From: Parabacteroides sp. PF5-9
Lineage (GTDB): Bacteria > Bacteroidota > Bacteroidia > Bacteroidales > Tannerellaceae
DNA length: 64,000 nt
Assembly: GCF_029893105.1 (NCBI RefSeq)
Contig: NZ_JARXWG010000004.1
Coordinates: 124,001-188,000, forward strand
Direction: 5' to 3'
The stretch's first letter is position 1, and every line of letters starts with the position of its first letter. This document shows positions 20,301-28,492 of the stretch, in pieces. Under the pieces are notes generated by a model that was not told where the DNA came from, did not search any database, and was given only the letters and a program-made list of their open reading frames with translations. The position numbers were made by a program, and so were the translations under genes.

Positions 20301-23300
20301 GGTTCCCTATGATACTGATTTTATTACGTGTATTACCGGGATCATACTCCGAATACACTTTCTGATAATCGACTCCTACCTCTCCGTTTCTTTTGGCTTT
20401 ATTACGGCTTAGTTTCAAATTGGTCAACACCTCTAATTTGAAATCCAATAGATTGCTGTCCGGCCATACCGTGCGTTGGTCTTCTATCCGATCAGAATCA
20501 TACTGAACAGAGGCTGTTTTGAGGTGTGGTGTCATAATCAACGGCACCTCATATTCGTAATAATTGTTTTTATAATCGGATCCTAACCGCAGGAAAACGG
20601 AGAAATCACCATCGGCGACACTCGACTCTTCACCGATAGGAGCCTCGGCGTGTGTGAACAGTTGTAACTGTTTATATTGACGTAAGTCGTAACTGGTGTT
20701 TTTATAAACCGCTCTTGCATCCTGAGGAGAGAGGTCGATCACTTTCAATGATAAAGCCTGTTCGTTTTCCTGACGCAATTGTGGCTGACTGGGATCCAAC
20801 ATCCGGGAGATGCCCGGGGGGAGGATGTAGTTCACAGGACGGCGATCGCCATTCTCTTCGATATTTACGGTAGAGACATTAAATGTTGGCGTACTTTTTG
20901 GAGGAACCGACGGGTTATAAAGTGCTTGCTCATAAGTTCTCCACTCCCCGCGAACGAGTTCAAAGGAGCCAAAACGCAAAACAGCAGGCTCTTTAAAGTC
21001 GGTCATATACATCCGGATAAAACTAATTGTTTTAAAATCACGGATCTTACCTACGGCTCGATCATATTTTTTGATCGGGATTTTAAATAGGTACCAATGA
21101 ACCGAATCGGAAGTGTCGTCCATTAGTCTTGGTTTTGCTCCGCGGATATCGACAATATGGTTTTTACCGATTTCCATATCCTGTTTCCGTAGAGAGACCT
21201 TATATTCAAAATATTTTTCCGTTTCGTTTAAGGTGTTATCCTGATTGAGGTCTTCGACGTCGGGAACTGTTTTTGCCGCGCTATTGTACCGTCCGGTAGA
21301 TTCGCGGGAGTTACCTTCCGTTCCGTTGTAATGTTTGTAACGTGTCAGGATATCTGCTTCAATGGCATCATAATAATCACTCCGGAAGTACATATAGTTG
21401 TCTCCCGCCGGGTCATTGATCGGAGAGAAAGGGTTGTTTTGCATTTGCGCTTGTACTTCTCCGGATATTTTGGAGATTAAATTATCAACATACTCTTTAT
21501 AGGTAGAGAATCTTTTTTCCTGATCGCTCGAAAGTCCGTTCAGCCCAACATCCTGTATTTCCCGGGCACCGGTACTATTGTCAAAAGCATAGACCGTACT
21601 GGCCTCTTTTGGCACGTAGCCCCATACGGTAGAATCTATTTTCGACAGCTCCCCATCTATAGGTAATCCATTTTCAAAAAATTTCTTTTCGTCCTTCAAG
21701 ATATCTTCAGAGATCTCTCCCAGATTGAAATACAAATCACCTCCTTGCAGATCAGGATTGACAAGGAAAGGATCCATCATCCAGAATTCGATAAACTCGA
21801 TATTAGCCGTTTCAAAATCACTCTGGTCGATTTTGCGCATCATTCCTCCCCACCGTTTTTCCGGATTCTGTAAAGTTCCGTCCGGGTTGACACCCTCTGC
21901 ATCGAGGTTGTAAGGTCCTCGCTCATTCGGATAGTAAGCCACATTTAATATCGGCAACATGGAAGATTCATTCATGCCCTGATCTCTGTAGGGATAGAGT
22001 TCCTGTACCTGAACAGCACGGACGGCATGTTTCGACAGATCTTCTTTAGTAATATGTCCCGGCTTCTGATTGGAATTCCGGCGTGTAAAAATACCGTCGA
22101 TATAATACCATGCGAGTAATGCACGATTCATACCATACGTGATATCATTGGTTCGGGTTGCTTCTTCAAAGAGTGGGCGTTCATCATGGGAAGGAGTACT
22201 GGCCAATGTCCATGAGTAAGGCAATTGAAGATTAAAACCACTTTGGCTTGACTCGAAATCGTCCAAGTAAGAATACCCTCCGGTGTTTTTATTTTCATAA
22301 TGTCCGGCAATCAAATGTGCAAATTCGGCATTGAATGCGACCTGACTGGGACGTGTTAATGTTAATAATGGGATTTTATCCAACATATTAGTCAGCCATT
22401 GACTTTCGGTTTTATAGGCCACATTTAATCCCCAGAGTGTATTTTTGATCGACTCGTCGCCCATCGTGGTTTTTACAGTGAGCGGCATTTCAGACATATG
22501 CATAATGGTTGCTCCTAAACTGAAATCCTTAGAGAAGTCGTAGTTCAGATCGAGTCCCATCATCGTCTTTCGCTGCATGCTATACATCGACTGGTTTTCC
22601 AGGGAGACTTGTACCGATTGGCCACCGGCAATCACGCTCTCATTTAAAATGGTCACTATACCGGAAGTGTAATCAACCGTATAATCGACATTCTCCGTCA
22701 ATGTCACTCCACCGGCAGTCACCACCACCGACCCCCGGGCGACATTCATTGCTCCCAGCTGTATTTCCGAGCCGGAAGATGCTTTATACTCTCCACGCAG
22801 GATAAACTTATTTTTCTCAGCGATCTGTCGGGCAATAGTAAGGGTCGAGTCATATAACTCCTGAAAAACAAATTTGTCGGCAATACTCTTATTCCCTATT
22901 TTATCTGCCAGGTGCGAACCGAAAGGTTCTACAACAGGAAAAATAACTTTTCCATTCTCTGTCAGAATCGTGAATCCCTCTACAAAGTCGTAAACCCCGT
23001 CCGGATAAGGTTCATTATTCGTATTGAGACGATCGAGGTTCATCACACGCAACAACAATTGATTCTCTTTTTCGTCAATGGTCACATTAGGTAGATAGTT
23101 TAAATAAACACCTGTCGTATCACTCTGATAAAGAATATTCAGGCGGAATTTATCTTTTTGTACCGAATAGGCACCTAAGGAGTATACGTTTTTCATCATT
23201 AAATCCCAGAAAGGCATACCGGGTGATAATGATTTCCCTTTCAATAGCTTTACAAACAGGCTATTAGTGGTTTTGTCTGAAACATTATCCGTAGAGAACT

Positions 23301-24768
23301 CACCCACCTGGAAGACTTCGCCGCTACTCCCGTATTTATATTCGAACGCAACAGCCAACACCTCATCGGGCTGTAGTTGTGTGCGTAAGGAGATATATCC
23401 CAACTGGCTGTTTAGGGTATACTCTGAATCGTCCAATCGGCGAGCGCTTTCAATTTTCTCGTATTCACGTCCGCCTTCAAGAACTCCTCCTATGGTTTGC
23501 GTCACCTGGTTGATATCCCGAATCGCGCTGTAGTTGGTCGCTAACGTGTTGTATAATGTATTAGCTCCGTTACTGGGGATCGTTTTATTGGTAGGCGTCG
23601 CCATTCCCGAATTGCTGATATGACTTCTATTCTCTTCGCCTAAATCGGTAAAAGCGACAATATTCCGAGCCTGATCGAAGCTACTGCGTTTATTGGTAAT
23701 CCATACTTCAACGCGGTTGATGGTGATCGAGGATTTGATATAGGGCAGACTTCCCAAAGCATTATCATAGTTGTCACGGAAATAATGCGACAGGAAGAAA
23801 TGGCGATTTTCGTCGTACTGGTCGGCGGTAATTTCAAATGATTTTGTTTGAACGCCTCCCTTGGAATTTACGGTTTGCGACTGTGATTCTTGTTGGGCAA
23901 ACAAGGTATTCACCCGGAGTTTACCAAACTGCAGATCGGCTTTAATACCAAACAACGCTGCTCCACCCCGGATCAGGGAATTACGTGTTGTCATGCTGAC
24001 ATTTCCCGCTTCGATCGATTTGATAATTTCATCTTCATCTCCCCGGTAGGCCAGTTTCAGTTTTTTCGAGTCAAAATCAAAAGTCGTTTGCGTATTGTAG
24101 TTCATATCGAAATTGACTTTCGAACCGACAGTTGCCTGCACATTCAACTGCACATTTTCGTCAAAATTGAAAAAAGTTCGGCTTCGCATACGTTCCGGCA
24201 GTGCCGGATCTTTGGTGGTGTTGCGTTTGAGTCCCATCGTTATTTCGGCCGAGCCCTGTGTACGTACCCGTACCCCTCCCGGACCAAAAATACGTTCTGC
24301 GGCACCAATGCCAAACTGCATATCCAATAGATTGAAGCCGTCTTCGGCCGAACGTTGGAACTCCTCTTCGTTTTTCTGCCGGAAATAGGAACGTAGTGAT
24401 TCTTGTAGGCTATAATCCTGATATTCTTCAGGGGTCAATGATATAGGTGTGCCAAACTCCATATCGCCGATTTTTGTGCGTATGATATATGTTCCGGTGT
24501 TCAGATCATATTCGATATTTCTTTTGAGGTTTTCAGGATCACGTAGGTCGGCTGGCAATTGGGATTGTCTGAGAAAATCTTCATAGTTCTCCGGAACCGT
24601 TTTAGCAACAGGGTAACGGGAAGGAATGGTATCCTGTGGAGGAAGAGTCAGGCTGGTTTCCGGTGCAGAGACTATCTGTAATAGATAACCGGCATGAAGT
24701 GAATAGATGCCAGTCCCTAACAAAAACAAACATGTCCAGACAATATATTTTCGTCTTCTTACCTTCAT
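17338..24768 (-). CDS. sprA: SprA/Sov outer-membrane translocon of the type IX secretion system
   Basis: 2476 aa, the size expected for SprA (Sov in Porphyromonas), the giant barrel through which T9SS cargo crosses the outer membrane. It starts with a signal-anchor-like peptide (MKVRRRKYIVWTCLFLLGTG). Family features include the N-terminal RMRSRTFFNFDENVQLNV region, long runs of alternating beta strands, repeated SprA-type segments (DMNYNTQTTFDFDSKKLKL; GGYSYLDDFESSQSG) and a C-terminal strand SYGVSIRFSLA. It lies 42 bp downstream of ruvA, an arrangement I recall from flavobacterial sprA loci. A secreted protein with a T9SS sorting domain is encoded about 1 kb upstream on the same strand. Core genes (gldKLMN, porV, porU) are not in the window. 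Confidence 0.95.
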   Translation of the reverse strand: MKVRRRKYIVWTCLFLLGTGIYSLHAGYLLQIVSAPETSLTLPPQDTIPSRYPVAKTVPENYEDFLRQSQLPADLRDPENLKRNIEYDLNTGTYIIRTKIGDMEFGTPISLTPEEYQDYSLQESLRSYFRQKNEEEFQRSAEDGFNLLDMQFGIGAAERIFGPGGVRVRTQGSAEITMGLKRNTTKDPALPERMRSRTFFNFDENVQLNVQATVGSKVNFDMNYNTQTTFDFDSKKLKLAYRGDEDEIIKSIEAGNVSMTTRNSLIRGGAALFGIKADLQFGKLRVNTLFAQQESQSQTVNSKGGVQTKSFEITADQYDENRHFFLSHYFRDNYDNALGSLPYIKSSITINRVEVWITNKRSSFDQARNIVAFTDLGEENRSHISNSGMATPTNKTIPSNGANTLYNTLATNYSAIRDINQVTQTIGGVLEGGREYEKIESARRLDDSEYTLNSQLGYISLRTQLQPDEVLAVAFEYKYGSSGEVFQVGEFSTDNVSDKTTNSLFVKLLKGKSLSPGMPFWDLMMKNVYSLGAYSVQKDKFRLNILYQSDTTGVYLNYLPNVTIDEKENQLLLRVMNLDRLNTNNEPYPDGVYDFVEGFTILTENGKVIFPVVEPFGSHLADKIGNKSIADKFVFQELYDSTLTIARQIAEKNKFILRGEYKASSGSEIQLGAMNVARGSVVVTAGGVTLTENVDYTVDYTSGIVTILNESVIAGGQSVQVSLENQSMYSMQRKTMMGLDLNYDFSKDFSLGATIMHMSEMPLTVKTTMGDESIKNTLWGLNVAYKTESQWLTNMLDKIPLLTLTRPSQVAFNAEFAHLIAGHYENKNTGGYSYLDDFESSQSGFNLQLPYSWTLASTPSHDERPLFEEATRTNDITYGMNRALLAWYYIDGIFTRRNSNQKPGHITKEDLSKHAVRAVQVQELYPYRDQGMNESSMLPILNVAYYPNERGPYNLDAEGVNPDGTLQNPEKRWGGMMRKIDQSDFETANIEFIEFWMMDPFLVNPDLQGGDLYFNLGEISEDILKDEKKFFENGLPIDGELSKIDSTVWGYVPKEASTVYAFDNSTGAREIQDVGLNGLSSDQEKRFSTYKEYVDNLISKISGEVQAQMQNNPFSPINDPAGDNYMYFRSDYYDAIEADILTRYKHYNGTEGNSRESTGRYNSAAKTVPDVEDLNQDNTLNETEKYFEYKVSLRKQDMEIGKNHIVDIRGAKPRLMDDTSDSVHWYLFKIPIKKYDRAVGKIRDFKTISFIRMYMTDFKEPAVLRFGSFELVRGEWRTYEQALYNPSVPPKSTPTFNVSTVNIEENGDRRPVNYILPPGISRMLDPSQPQLRQENEQALSLKVIDLSPQDARAVYKNTSYDLRQYKQLQLFTHAEAPIGEESSVADGDFSVFLRLGSDYKNNYYEYEVPLIMTPHLKTASVQYDSDRIEDQRTVWPDSNLLDFKLEVLTNLKLSRNKAKRNGEVGVDYQKVYSEYDPGNTRNKISIIGNPTLSEVKTIMIGIRNNSKEIKTVEVWVNELRLTDFNEEGGWAANANLNIALSDLGTVNFSGRMETSGFGGLDQSLTERRMEDYKQYNVATSIELGKFFPEKAQVSIPLHYSYSKEIVDPKYNPLDQDIKLSDALDAVETKAEKDSIKKHAQDHTVSKSIALSNVRVNIKSKNPMPYDPANFSFGYAYRMDTRRNPETEYETTKNYQANFGYSYTPYVKPFAPFANIKTNNGYTRYIRQFNLNYVPTNISFQTAMDRNYSEQQLRDLTNVTGENNIPATFTQNWTWDRAFKLNWNLTNNLSMSFTSGTNARIEEPYTQVNKKLNADGYQLWKDSVKQSIRDLGTPMKYDQTFLATLNLPLQYIPILDWVNSSVAYNAMYNWDRGSYTGTEEYEIGNTITNQRLIDVQGVFNMQGLYNKNKFLKNVNQKYSSTSRQATNRRQQTKNIKIEKDIQLNPDSGTVIRHDMLTKKLRVTARTEEGKSYPVKFKAINYNEIRVLNQDSVKLKLTLVPGPPALEGTLLSVAEYSSRFLMMLRRISVQYSVSDGMMLPNFRPEIGDVFGQRNGGNMAPGLGFAFGAVDRDYIDRAKERQWLVISENNITPAMINHATNLNIRANLEPIAGLKIDLDANRVETQNTEVDFMYEDMPERRGGNFTMTTVAIRTAFSSSGNANNGYKSKPFEKFVEYRNTIAKRVESQYTGKALPDGGGFFDPTKGDAVSANSADVLIPAFLAAYTGKSADGISLSPFPSITSLLPNWRITYDGLMKLEPIKKYFKSFMLSHQYRCTYNVGSYSAYSNWTGIDGEDDLGFIRDVLNGNPVASSPYNITSVNLNESFTPLFGVDATLLNNMTARVEYRKSRNLSLNVTSYQIVEALSNEVILGVGYKVAEFNKMLGMKPTQNFSNDLTIRFDLSYRKMQSLIRKIEDQLTNATSGNIAKTLQFSADYGVSRALTLRAFYDLQINEPLISATTFPTTNSSYGVSIRFSLAQ

Positions 24769-24810
24769 TTAATACTCAATTGCCTATTTTGCGGATTTGA
24801 TTTTCAATCA

Positions 24811-25398
24811 TTAAAGAATTCTAAGCGCCGATTTTATCACCTGCTCCACCGCCAGATTGGGTGTATTCTTCTGAATAGAAGCTACCGCCTTTTGGGAGGC
24901 TGCTTTAGGGAATCCTAACATCACAAGCGCCGCGACAGCCTCTTCCGATACAGCCGTGCTTCCGCCTGAAACAGATGATGTGGCAGCCATAGCCTCCATG
25001 GGTTTGACCTTATTCCGAAGATCGACCAATATGCGTTGTGCTGTTTTTAAACCGATACCTTTAACTGTGGTCAGTGCAATCTCATCCTTTGTTGCAATCA
25101 CCTGAATAAGTTCCTCAGGAGGAAGGGAGGATAGGATCATTCTTGCCGTATTCGGTCCTACTCCGGAGACAGAGGTTAATAATAGAAAAAGTTCACGTTC
25201 GGCTTTCTCTGCAAAACCAAACAATAGATGAGCATCTTCGCGGATCACCTCATACACATAGATTTTACCGGATTGTTTTCCCTGAAAAGCACTATAGGTA
25301 TTCAGTGAAATATGGAGTGCATAGCCGATGCCACCACATTCCATAATCATTTGTGCAGGTGTTAATTCAGCGATTTCACCCTTGATGTATTCAATCAT
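24811..25398 (-). CDS. ruvA: Holliday junction DNA helicase subunit RuvA
   Basis: 195 aa, normal length. It binds four-way junctions and directs RuvB during branch migration. An N-terminal OB fold (MIEYIKGEIAELTPAQMIME), tandem helix-hairpin-helix motifs (LTSVSGVGPNTARMILSSL and VKGIGLKTAQRILVDLRNKV, about 75-130) and the C-terminal domain that contacts RuvB (EAVAALVMLGFPKAASQKAV) are all visible. It precedes sprA on the same strand with a 42-bp gap. Confidence 0.97.
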   Translation of the reverse strand: MIEYIKGEIAELTPAQMIMECGGIGYALHISLNTYSAFQGKQSGKIYVYEVIREDAHLLFGFAEKAERELFLLLTSVSGVGPNTARMILSSLPPEELIQVIATKDEIALTTVKGIGLKTAQRILVDLRNKVKPMEAMAATSSVSGGSTAVSEEAVAALVMLGFPKAASQKAVASIQKNTPNLAVEQVIKSALRIL

Positions 25399-25640
25399 TT
25401 ATCACTAAAATTAGTAATTCGTACCTATTATAACGTAGAATTAGGCAAAAGCGTATATCCAAACGAAAGAAAGTTGTTTATTCTGCTGCTTCTATCCACG
25501 AATAAGCTGATAGCCGAAGAATAATCTGTCTCCTCCCTCCGGTTGTTTGGGAAAGTCAGTAGATCTATTTCTATACCATCCAATAGAAATCTCTGTTTTT
25601 GTGATGCAAATCCCACAAAAAGGTGTTATAAACGATGGAC

Positions 25641-25856
25641 TTATTTGCTCTGATCGTTTTCGTCTTTCCATTTATTCCGCATTTTCATCCGTTTGATTTG
25701 AAGAAAGCGCAAAAGGATGATTACGACCAACGTAACGCCAATTACCAGAAAATAGTTTGTAAAACTGCGATTCGGGTCATTCCCCGGCCAACCAATCACA
25801 CTCATCACAATTAAGTAGAGCGATAAAGCGAGCGTTGTAATATTTACCTTTTTCAT
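25641..25856 (-). CDS. Small two-helix membrane protein, unknown
   Basis: 71 aa from the ATG at 25856, chosen because the residues upstream in that frame overlap the neighbouring gene and look random, while MKKVNITTLALSLYLIVMSV is a normal membrane-protein start. Two predicted membrane segments (about 7-22 and 31-50) are followed by a basic tail (LQIKRMKMRNKWKDE). I do not recognise the family. It lies 47 bp downstream of the T9SS-cargo gene and may be co-transcribed with it. Confidence 0.7.
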   Translation of the reverse strand: MKKVNITTLALSLYLIVMSVIGWPGNDPNRSFTNYFLVIGVTLVVIILLRFLQIKRMKMRNKWKDENDQSK

Positions 25857-25903
25857 ATTATTGATTGCTAATATGATGCAAAGATATAGCTTTCGTCTGA
25901 TCT

Positions 25904-27706
25904 TTATTGGGTTTGAATCAGTTTGTGTTGTGCCCGATAAAGACCTGCTTCTATATGTATCAGATAAATCCCGGGTAAATAATTCAAAGAGATTGTAGAG
26001 ACTCCTGCCGGAACAAACTGATCCAGCCATTTCCGACCATTCATATCAGTCATAGAAACACGACCTGCTGATACGAGATTCAGATAGAGAATCTTTCCTT
26101 CGATATAACTTTCCCGGTCTTTTTCTGCAGGAATTAGCGTAGAGATGTCTGTTGACCGAGGTTCTGCCATCAAAGTATGTAAAGGAGGGAAGGATGGAAG
26201 TAGTTGGTGAGTTGCAGCTAATGGAGTTGAGTTTAGAATAAGTGTTGTTGCTTTTGAGGTTTTTATAAAAAAAGGGGCGAAAGGAGGAAGCGCATATGAA
26301 CTTCCGATAGGATATCCGATATATTCGGATCCATTATAGATATAAATGTGTCCATCCAAATCCATATTTGGTGTGATCTGATCCAGCAGCAGAGGAGCAG
26401 ATAAAGGGTTTCCGCATAAATACCAACCGTCGTGCTCTCCGTCTCCTCCGTGATCGACAGTTATAGGCAGAGAGACCGCTTTACCAAAATCAACAGGAAT
26501 CTGTTCGGCGGGAATGGCTAAACGCAAACTATTGTAGTCGGCCTGACGATCCAAAGCCAGAAGATATCCTTTGTGTTTTTCAAACAGCGGTTTGTTGTCT
26601 TGCTTCATTGAAGTAGAGATTACTCCCCAGTTGCCGGTTGCACGTCGTCGGACAGCACGTCTCTCTCCATTATATGTTTGCATATAAAAAAAGTTTCCAC
26701 TTGTTGTTGTTTGGTTGTCTCCTAATTCAAAACGTTGGTCGATCGCTTCAGGATACACATCAAAAGGAAAAGAGAGAAAATACCATTTTCCTTTTTCGGG
26801 GATAGGTATATTTACGATAAGACTATCTTTTATATGTAAATCACCTTGTGCGATTAATGAAATATCCGGGTTGCAGATATACAATCGGTTAACTGTTAAA
26901 TCGTTCTCTTTATGAACAACTATTTCTCCATTCCCCAGATAAAGTTCGTGACTGTGAATATCCATATCGACCTCTACGCGACCTTTTACCAATGAAGTGC
27001 CATTTGGGTGAGGTAATGTTTCTTGCCAGAATGTCTCTTCATCCCATTGGTGGTCTTTGTCAAACAGTAAAAACAGAGGAACTTCACGGGTGGCGTATAT
27101 GCTGTCAAAGGCATAAAAGCCGGAGGTTTCGCTCTTGGTACCTTGAATATTTAATTGGATGTTTTGGGGATTAATAAAAGACGGGCGATCTTCCTCAATA
27201 TAAATATAAGGAGTAGAATATAACTCGTCTTCCTTCTGTTCTTTATAATGAGCGGTATACCCATTTTTTTCCGGTATCAACCAAGGCTTTTTAACTATCG
27301 GTTTATTTTTTCGATAAGCAGACACCAATAAATTCTCTCCTTTTTTCAATTGGTAGGCGGCATAAGGTGCATAAATACGAATTTTTGTAAAATTATTATC
27401 AGGTATATCAGTCATGATCAGTTCACTTCCCGGATAGAGTTTCAACGATAGCCCTTCAGAAGCGTTCTTTATCCCTGCTGTTGTAGCGTCAAAAACGGCT
27501 GTTGACCCTTTTGTCGTATACGGCCAGGAGTCAGTTGATGTGTTATTAAACGTTTGCAATAAAAAGGTATCACGAAAAGTTCGTCCGCTGTTTTCATGGA
27601 TAAAATCATTCCATAGTGAAGTATCAAAAGACTGTCCCTGGATAGGCAAATCACAACAAAACAATATAGACAGGAGGGTAATCGCCATTCGATTTATTCT
27701 TTTCAT
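25904..27706 (-). CDS. Secreted protein with T9SS type A C-terminal sorting domain
   Basis: About 600 aa from MKRINRMAITLLSILFCC (an alternative start lies six bases upstream). A signal peptide precedes a large beta-rich extracellular part that I do not recognise. The last ~80 residues form a typical type A sorting domain: a strand GRVSMTDMNGRKWLDQFVP, then GVSTISLNYLPGIYLIHIEA and a final YRAQHKLIQTQ. Such domains direct export through SprA and attachment to the cell surface. It is encoded on the same strand about 2.9 kb upstream of sprA, making it a likely local cargo. Its biological role is unknown. Confidence 0.8.
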   Translation of the reverse strand: MKRINRMAITLLSILFCCDLPIQGQSFDTSLWNDFIHENSGRTFRDTFLLQTFNNTSTDSWPYTTKGSTAVFDATTAGIKNASEGLSLKLYPGSELIMTDIPDNNFTKIRIYAPYAAYQLKKGENLLVSAYRKNKPIVKKPWLIPEKNGYTAHYKEQKEDELYSTPYIYIEEDRPSFINPQNIQLNIQGTKSETSGFYAFDSIYATREVPLFLLFDKDHQWDEETFWQETLPHPNGTSLVKGRVEVDMDIHSHELYLGNGEIVVHKENDLTVNRLYICNPDISLIAQGDLHIKDSLIVNIPIPEKGKWYFLSFPFDVYPEAIDQRFELGDNQTTTSGNFFYMQTYNGERRAVRRRATGNWGVISTSMKQDNKPLFEKHKGYLLALDRQADYNSLRLAIPAEQIPVDFGKAVSLPITVDHGGDGEHDGWYLCGNPLSAPLLLDQITPNMDLDGHIYIYNGSEYIGYPIGSSYALPPFAPFFIKTSKATTLILNSTPLAATHQLLPSFPPLHTLMAEPRSTDISTLIPAEKDRESYIEGKILYLNLVSAGRVSMTDMNGRKWLDQFVPAGVSTISLNYLPGIYLIHIEAGLYRAQHKLIQTQ

Positions 27707-27737
27707 AGTCAATATGGTTAAAGTGTTATTCTATGTT

Positions 27738-27745
27738 CAAATATA
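27738..27745 (-). promoter_or_regulatory. -7 box for the T9SS-cargo gene
   Basis: TATATTTG on the minus strand, 31 bp upstream of the chosen start. No clear -33 partner is seen. Confidence 0.45.
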
Positions 27746-27997
27746 CATAAATAGTTGATATAACCTATCTTAAAGGTGTAAATTTTGCCCAAAAGTGACT
27801 AAATAACGTGAGTTCATATAAAGATTTATCTTTATATCGCGTTCACATCGCCTGAAGTCTGTTATTTTATTGCTAAAAACAGTATATTTATGACAGAAAT
27901 AAACAAAAGTACACGTTCTATTGACTCGTACTTTGATGATTTTTGCTCAAACAGGAGGCTTTTTCCTCTATTTTTATCAAAATGGTGCTGATGTTTG

Positions 27998-28320
27998 CCA
28001 ATTTCTTCTGCATCTCTCGCTGAGTTTATCTAAATGATTTAAAAAATGGTGCAGATCATTTTGGAGAAACATCTAAATAGTTCTACTCAGTCATGCAGAT
28101 GATTTTTTAAGGGCTTGGAAATAGCCGTAAAAACAGCCGATTTTCCGGTTTTTTTTCTCCAGAATGGTGATTTTTACAGACCCGTAAAAATAGATAAGAG
28201 GAAATGATAATCAACCGTTCTTGCGAAAATAAACCTCGGATCCGTGCGTTTTTTTCGAACAAACCTGTAGTTGCCTCCAAATAGTAAACTCTCGAAGGGG
28301 GTAAAATAACAATTTGTTAA
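27998..28320 (+). repeat. Long dispersed repeat, copy A (inverted partner at 43.2 kb)
   Basis: About 320 bp that closely match the reverse complement of 43192-43512, from CAATTTCTTCTGCATCTCTC at one end to CTCGAAG ... TTTGTTAA at the other. Long stretches are identical (for example CATCTAAATAGTTCTACTCA, then GTCATGCAGATGATTTTTTA), with scattered substitutions and small indels. The left half holds shorter internal repeats (GCAGATCATTTT, GCAGATGATTTT). It occupies most of the 780-bp gap upstream of hflX. No transposase or flanking duplication is seen. It may be a non-autonomous element, a conserved RNA or a small-protein locus. Confidence 0.85.
28204..28284 (+). CDS. Possible 26-aa microprotein in repeat copy A
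   Basis: ATG to TAG, 26 codons. The peptide contains ENKP, FSNKPVV and a final SK, and 20 of 26 residues equal those of the ORF at the same place in copy B. Start, stop and length are conserved between copies, and four codons (ATA/ATT, TTT/TTC, TCG/TCA, AAA/AAG) differ only synonymously. The substitutions as a whole are only weakly biased to third positions, so coding is not proven. A purine-rich AGAGGAA abuts the ATG. Confidence 0.25.
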   Translation: MIINRSCENKPRIRAFFSNKPVVASK

Positions 28321-28480
28321 AACTGACAGATTGTAAATTCAACTCGAACTCTTCGGCCAATACACGCCAAATCGGAATTCAATCGATAAATGTATTGAAT
28401 CGCTGTTTTTTAGATCCCCATTTTCATTTAAAATGGCGTATTCTTTTATGCGACTCGCTTATAAATCACATATTTTTATC

Positions 28481-28488
28481 TAAGTTTG
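28481..28488 (+). promoter_or_regulatory. -7 box almost touching the hflX start
   Basis: TAAGTTTG ends five bases before the hflX ATG at 28493. If used, transcription would begin at or within a base or two of the ATG, giving a leaderless mRNA. No clear -33 TTTG is present. Confidence 0.4.
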
Positions 28489-28492
28489 TAGT

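Noticed and set aside
25428-25616. 62-aa minus-strand ORF downstream of the small membrane gene
   Set aside because: Low-complexity peptide with no domain, signal peptide or promoter.
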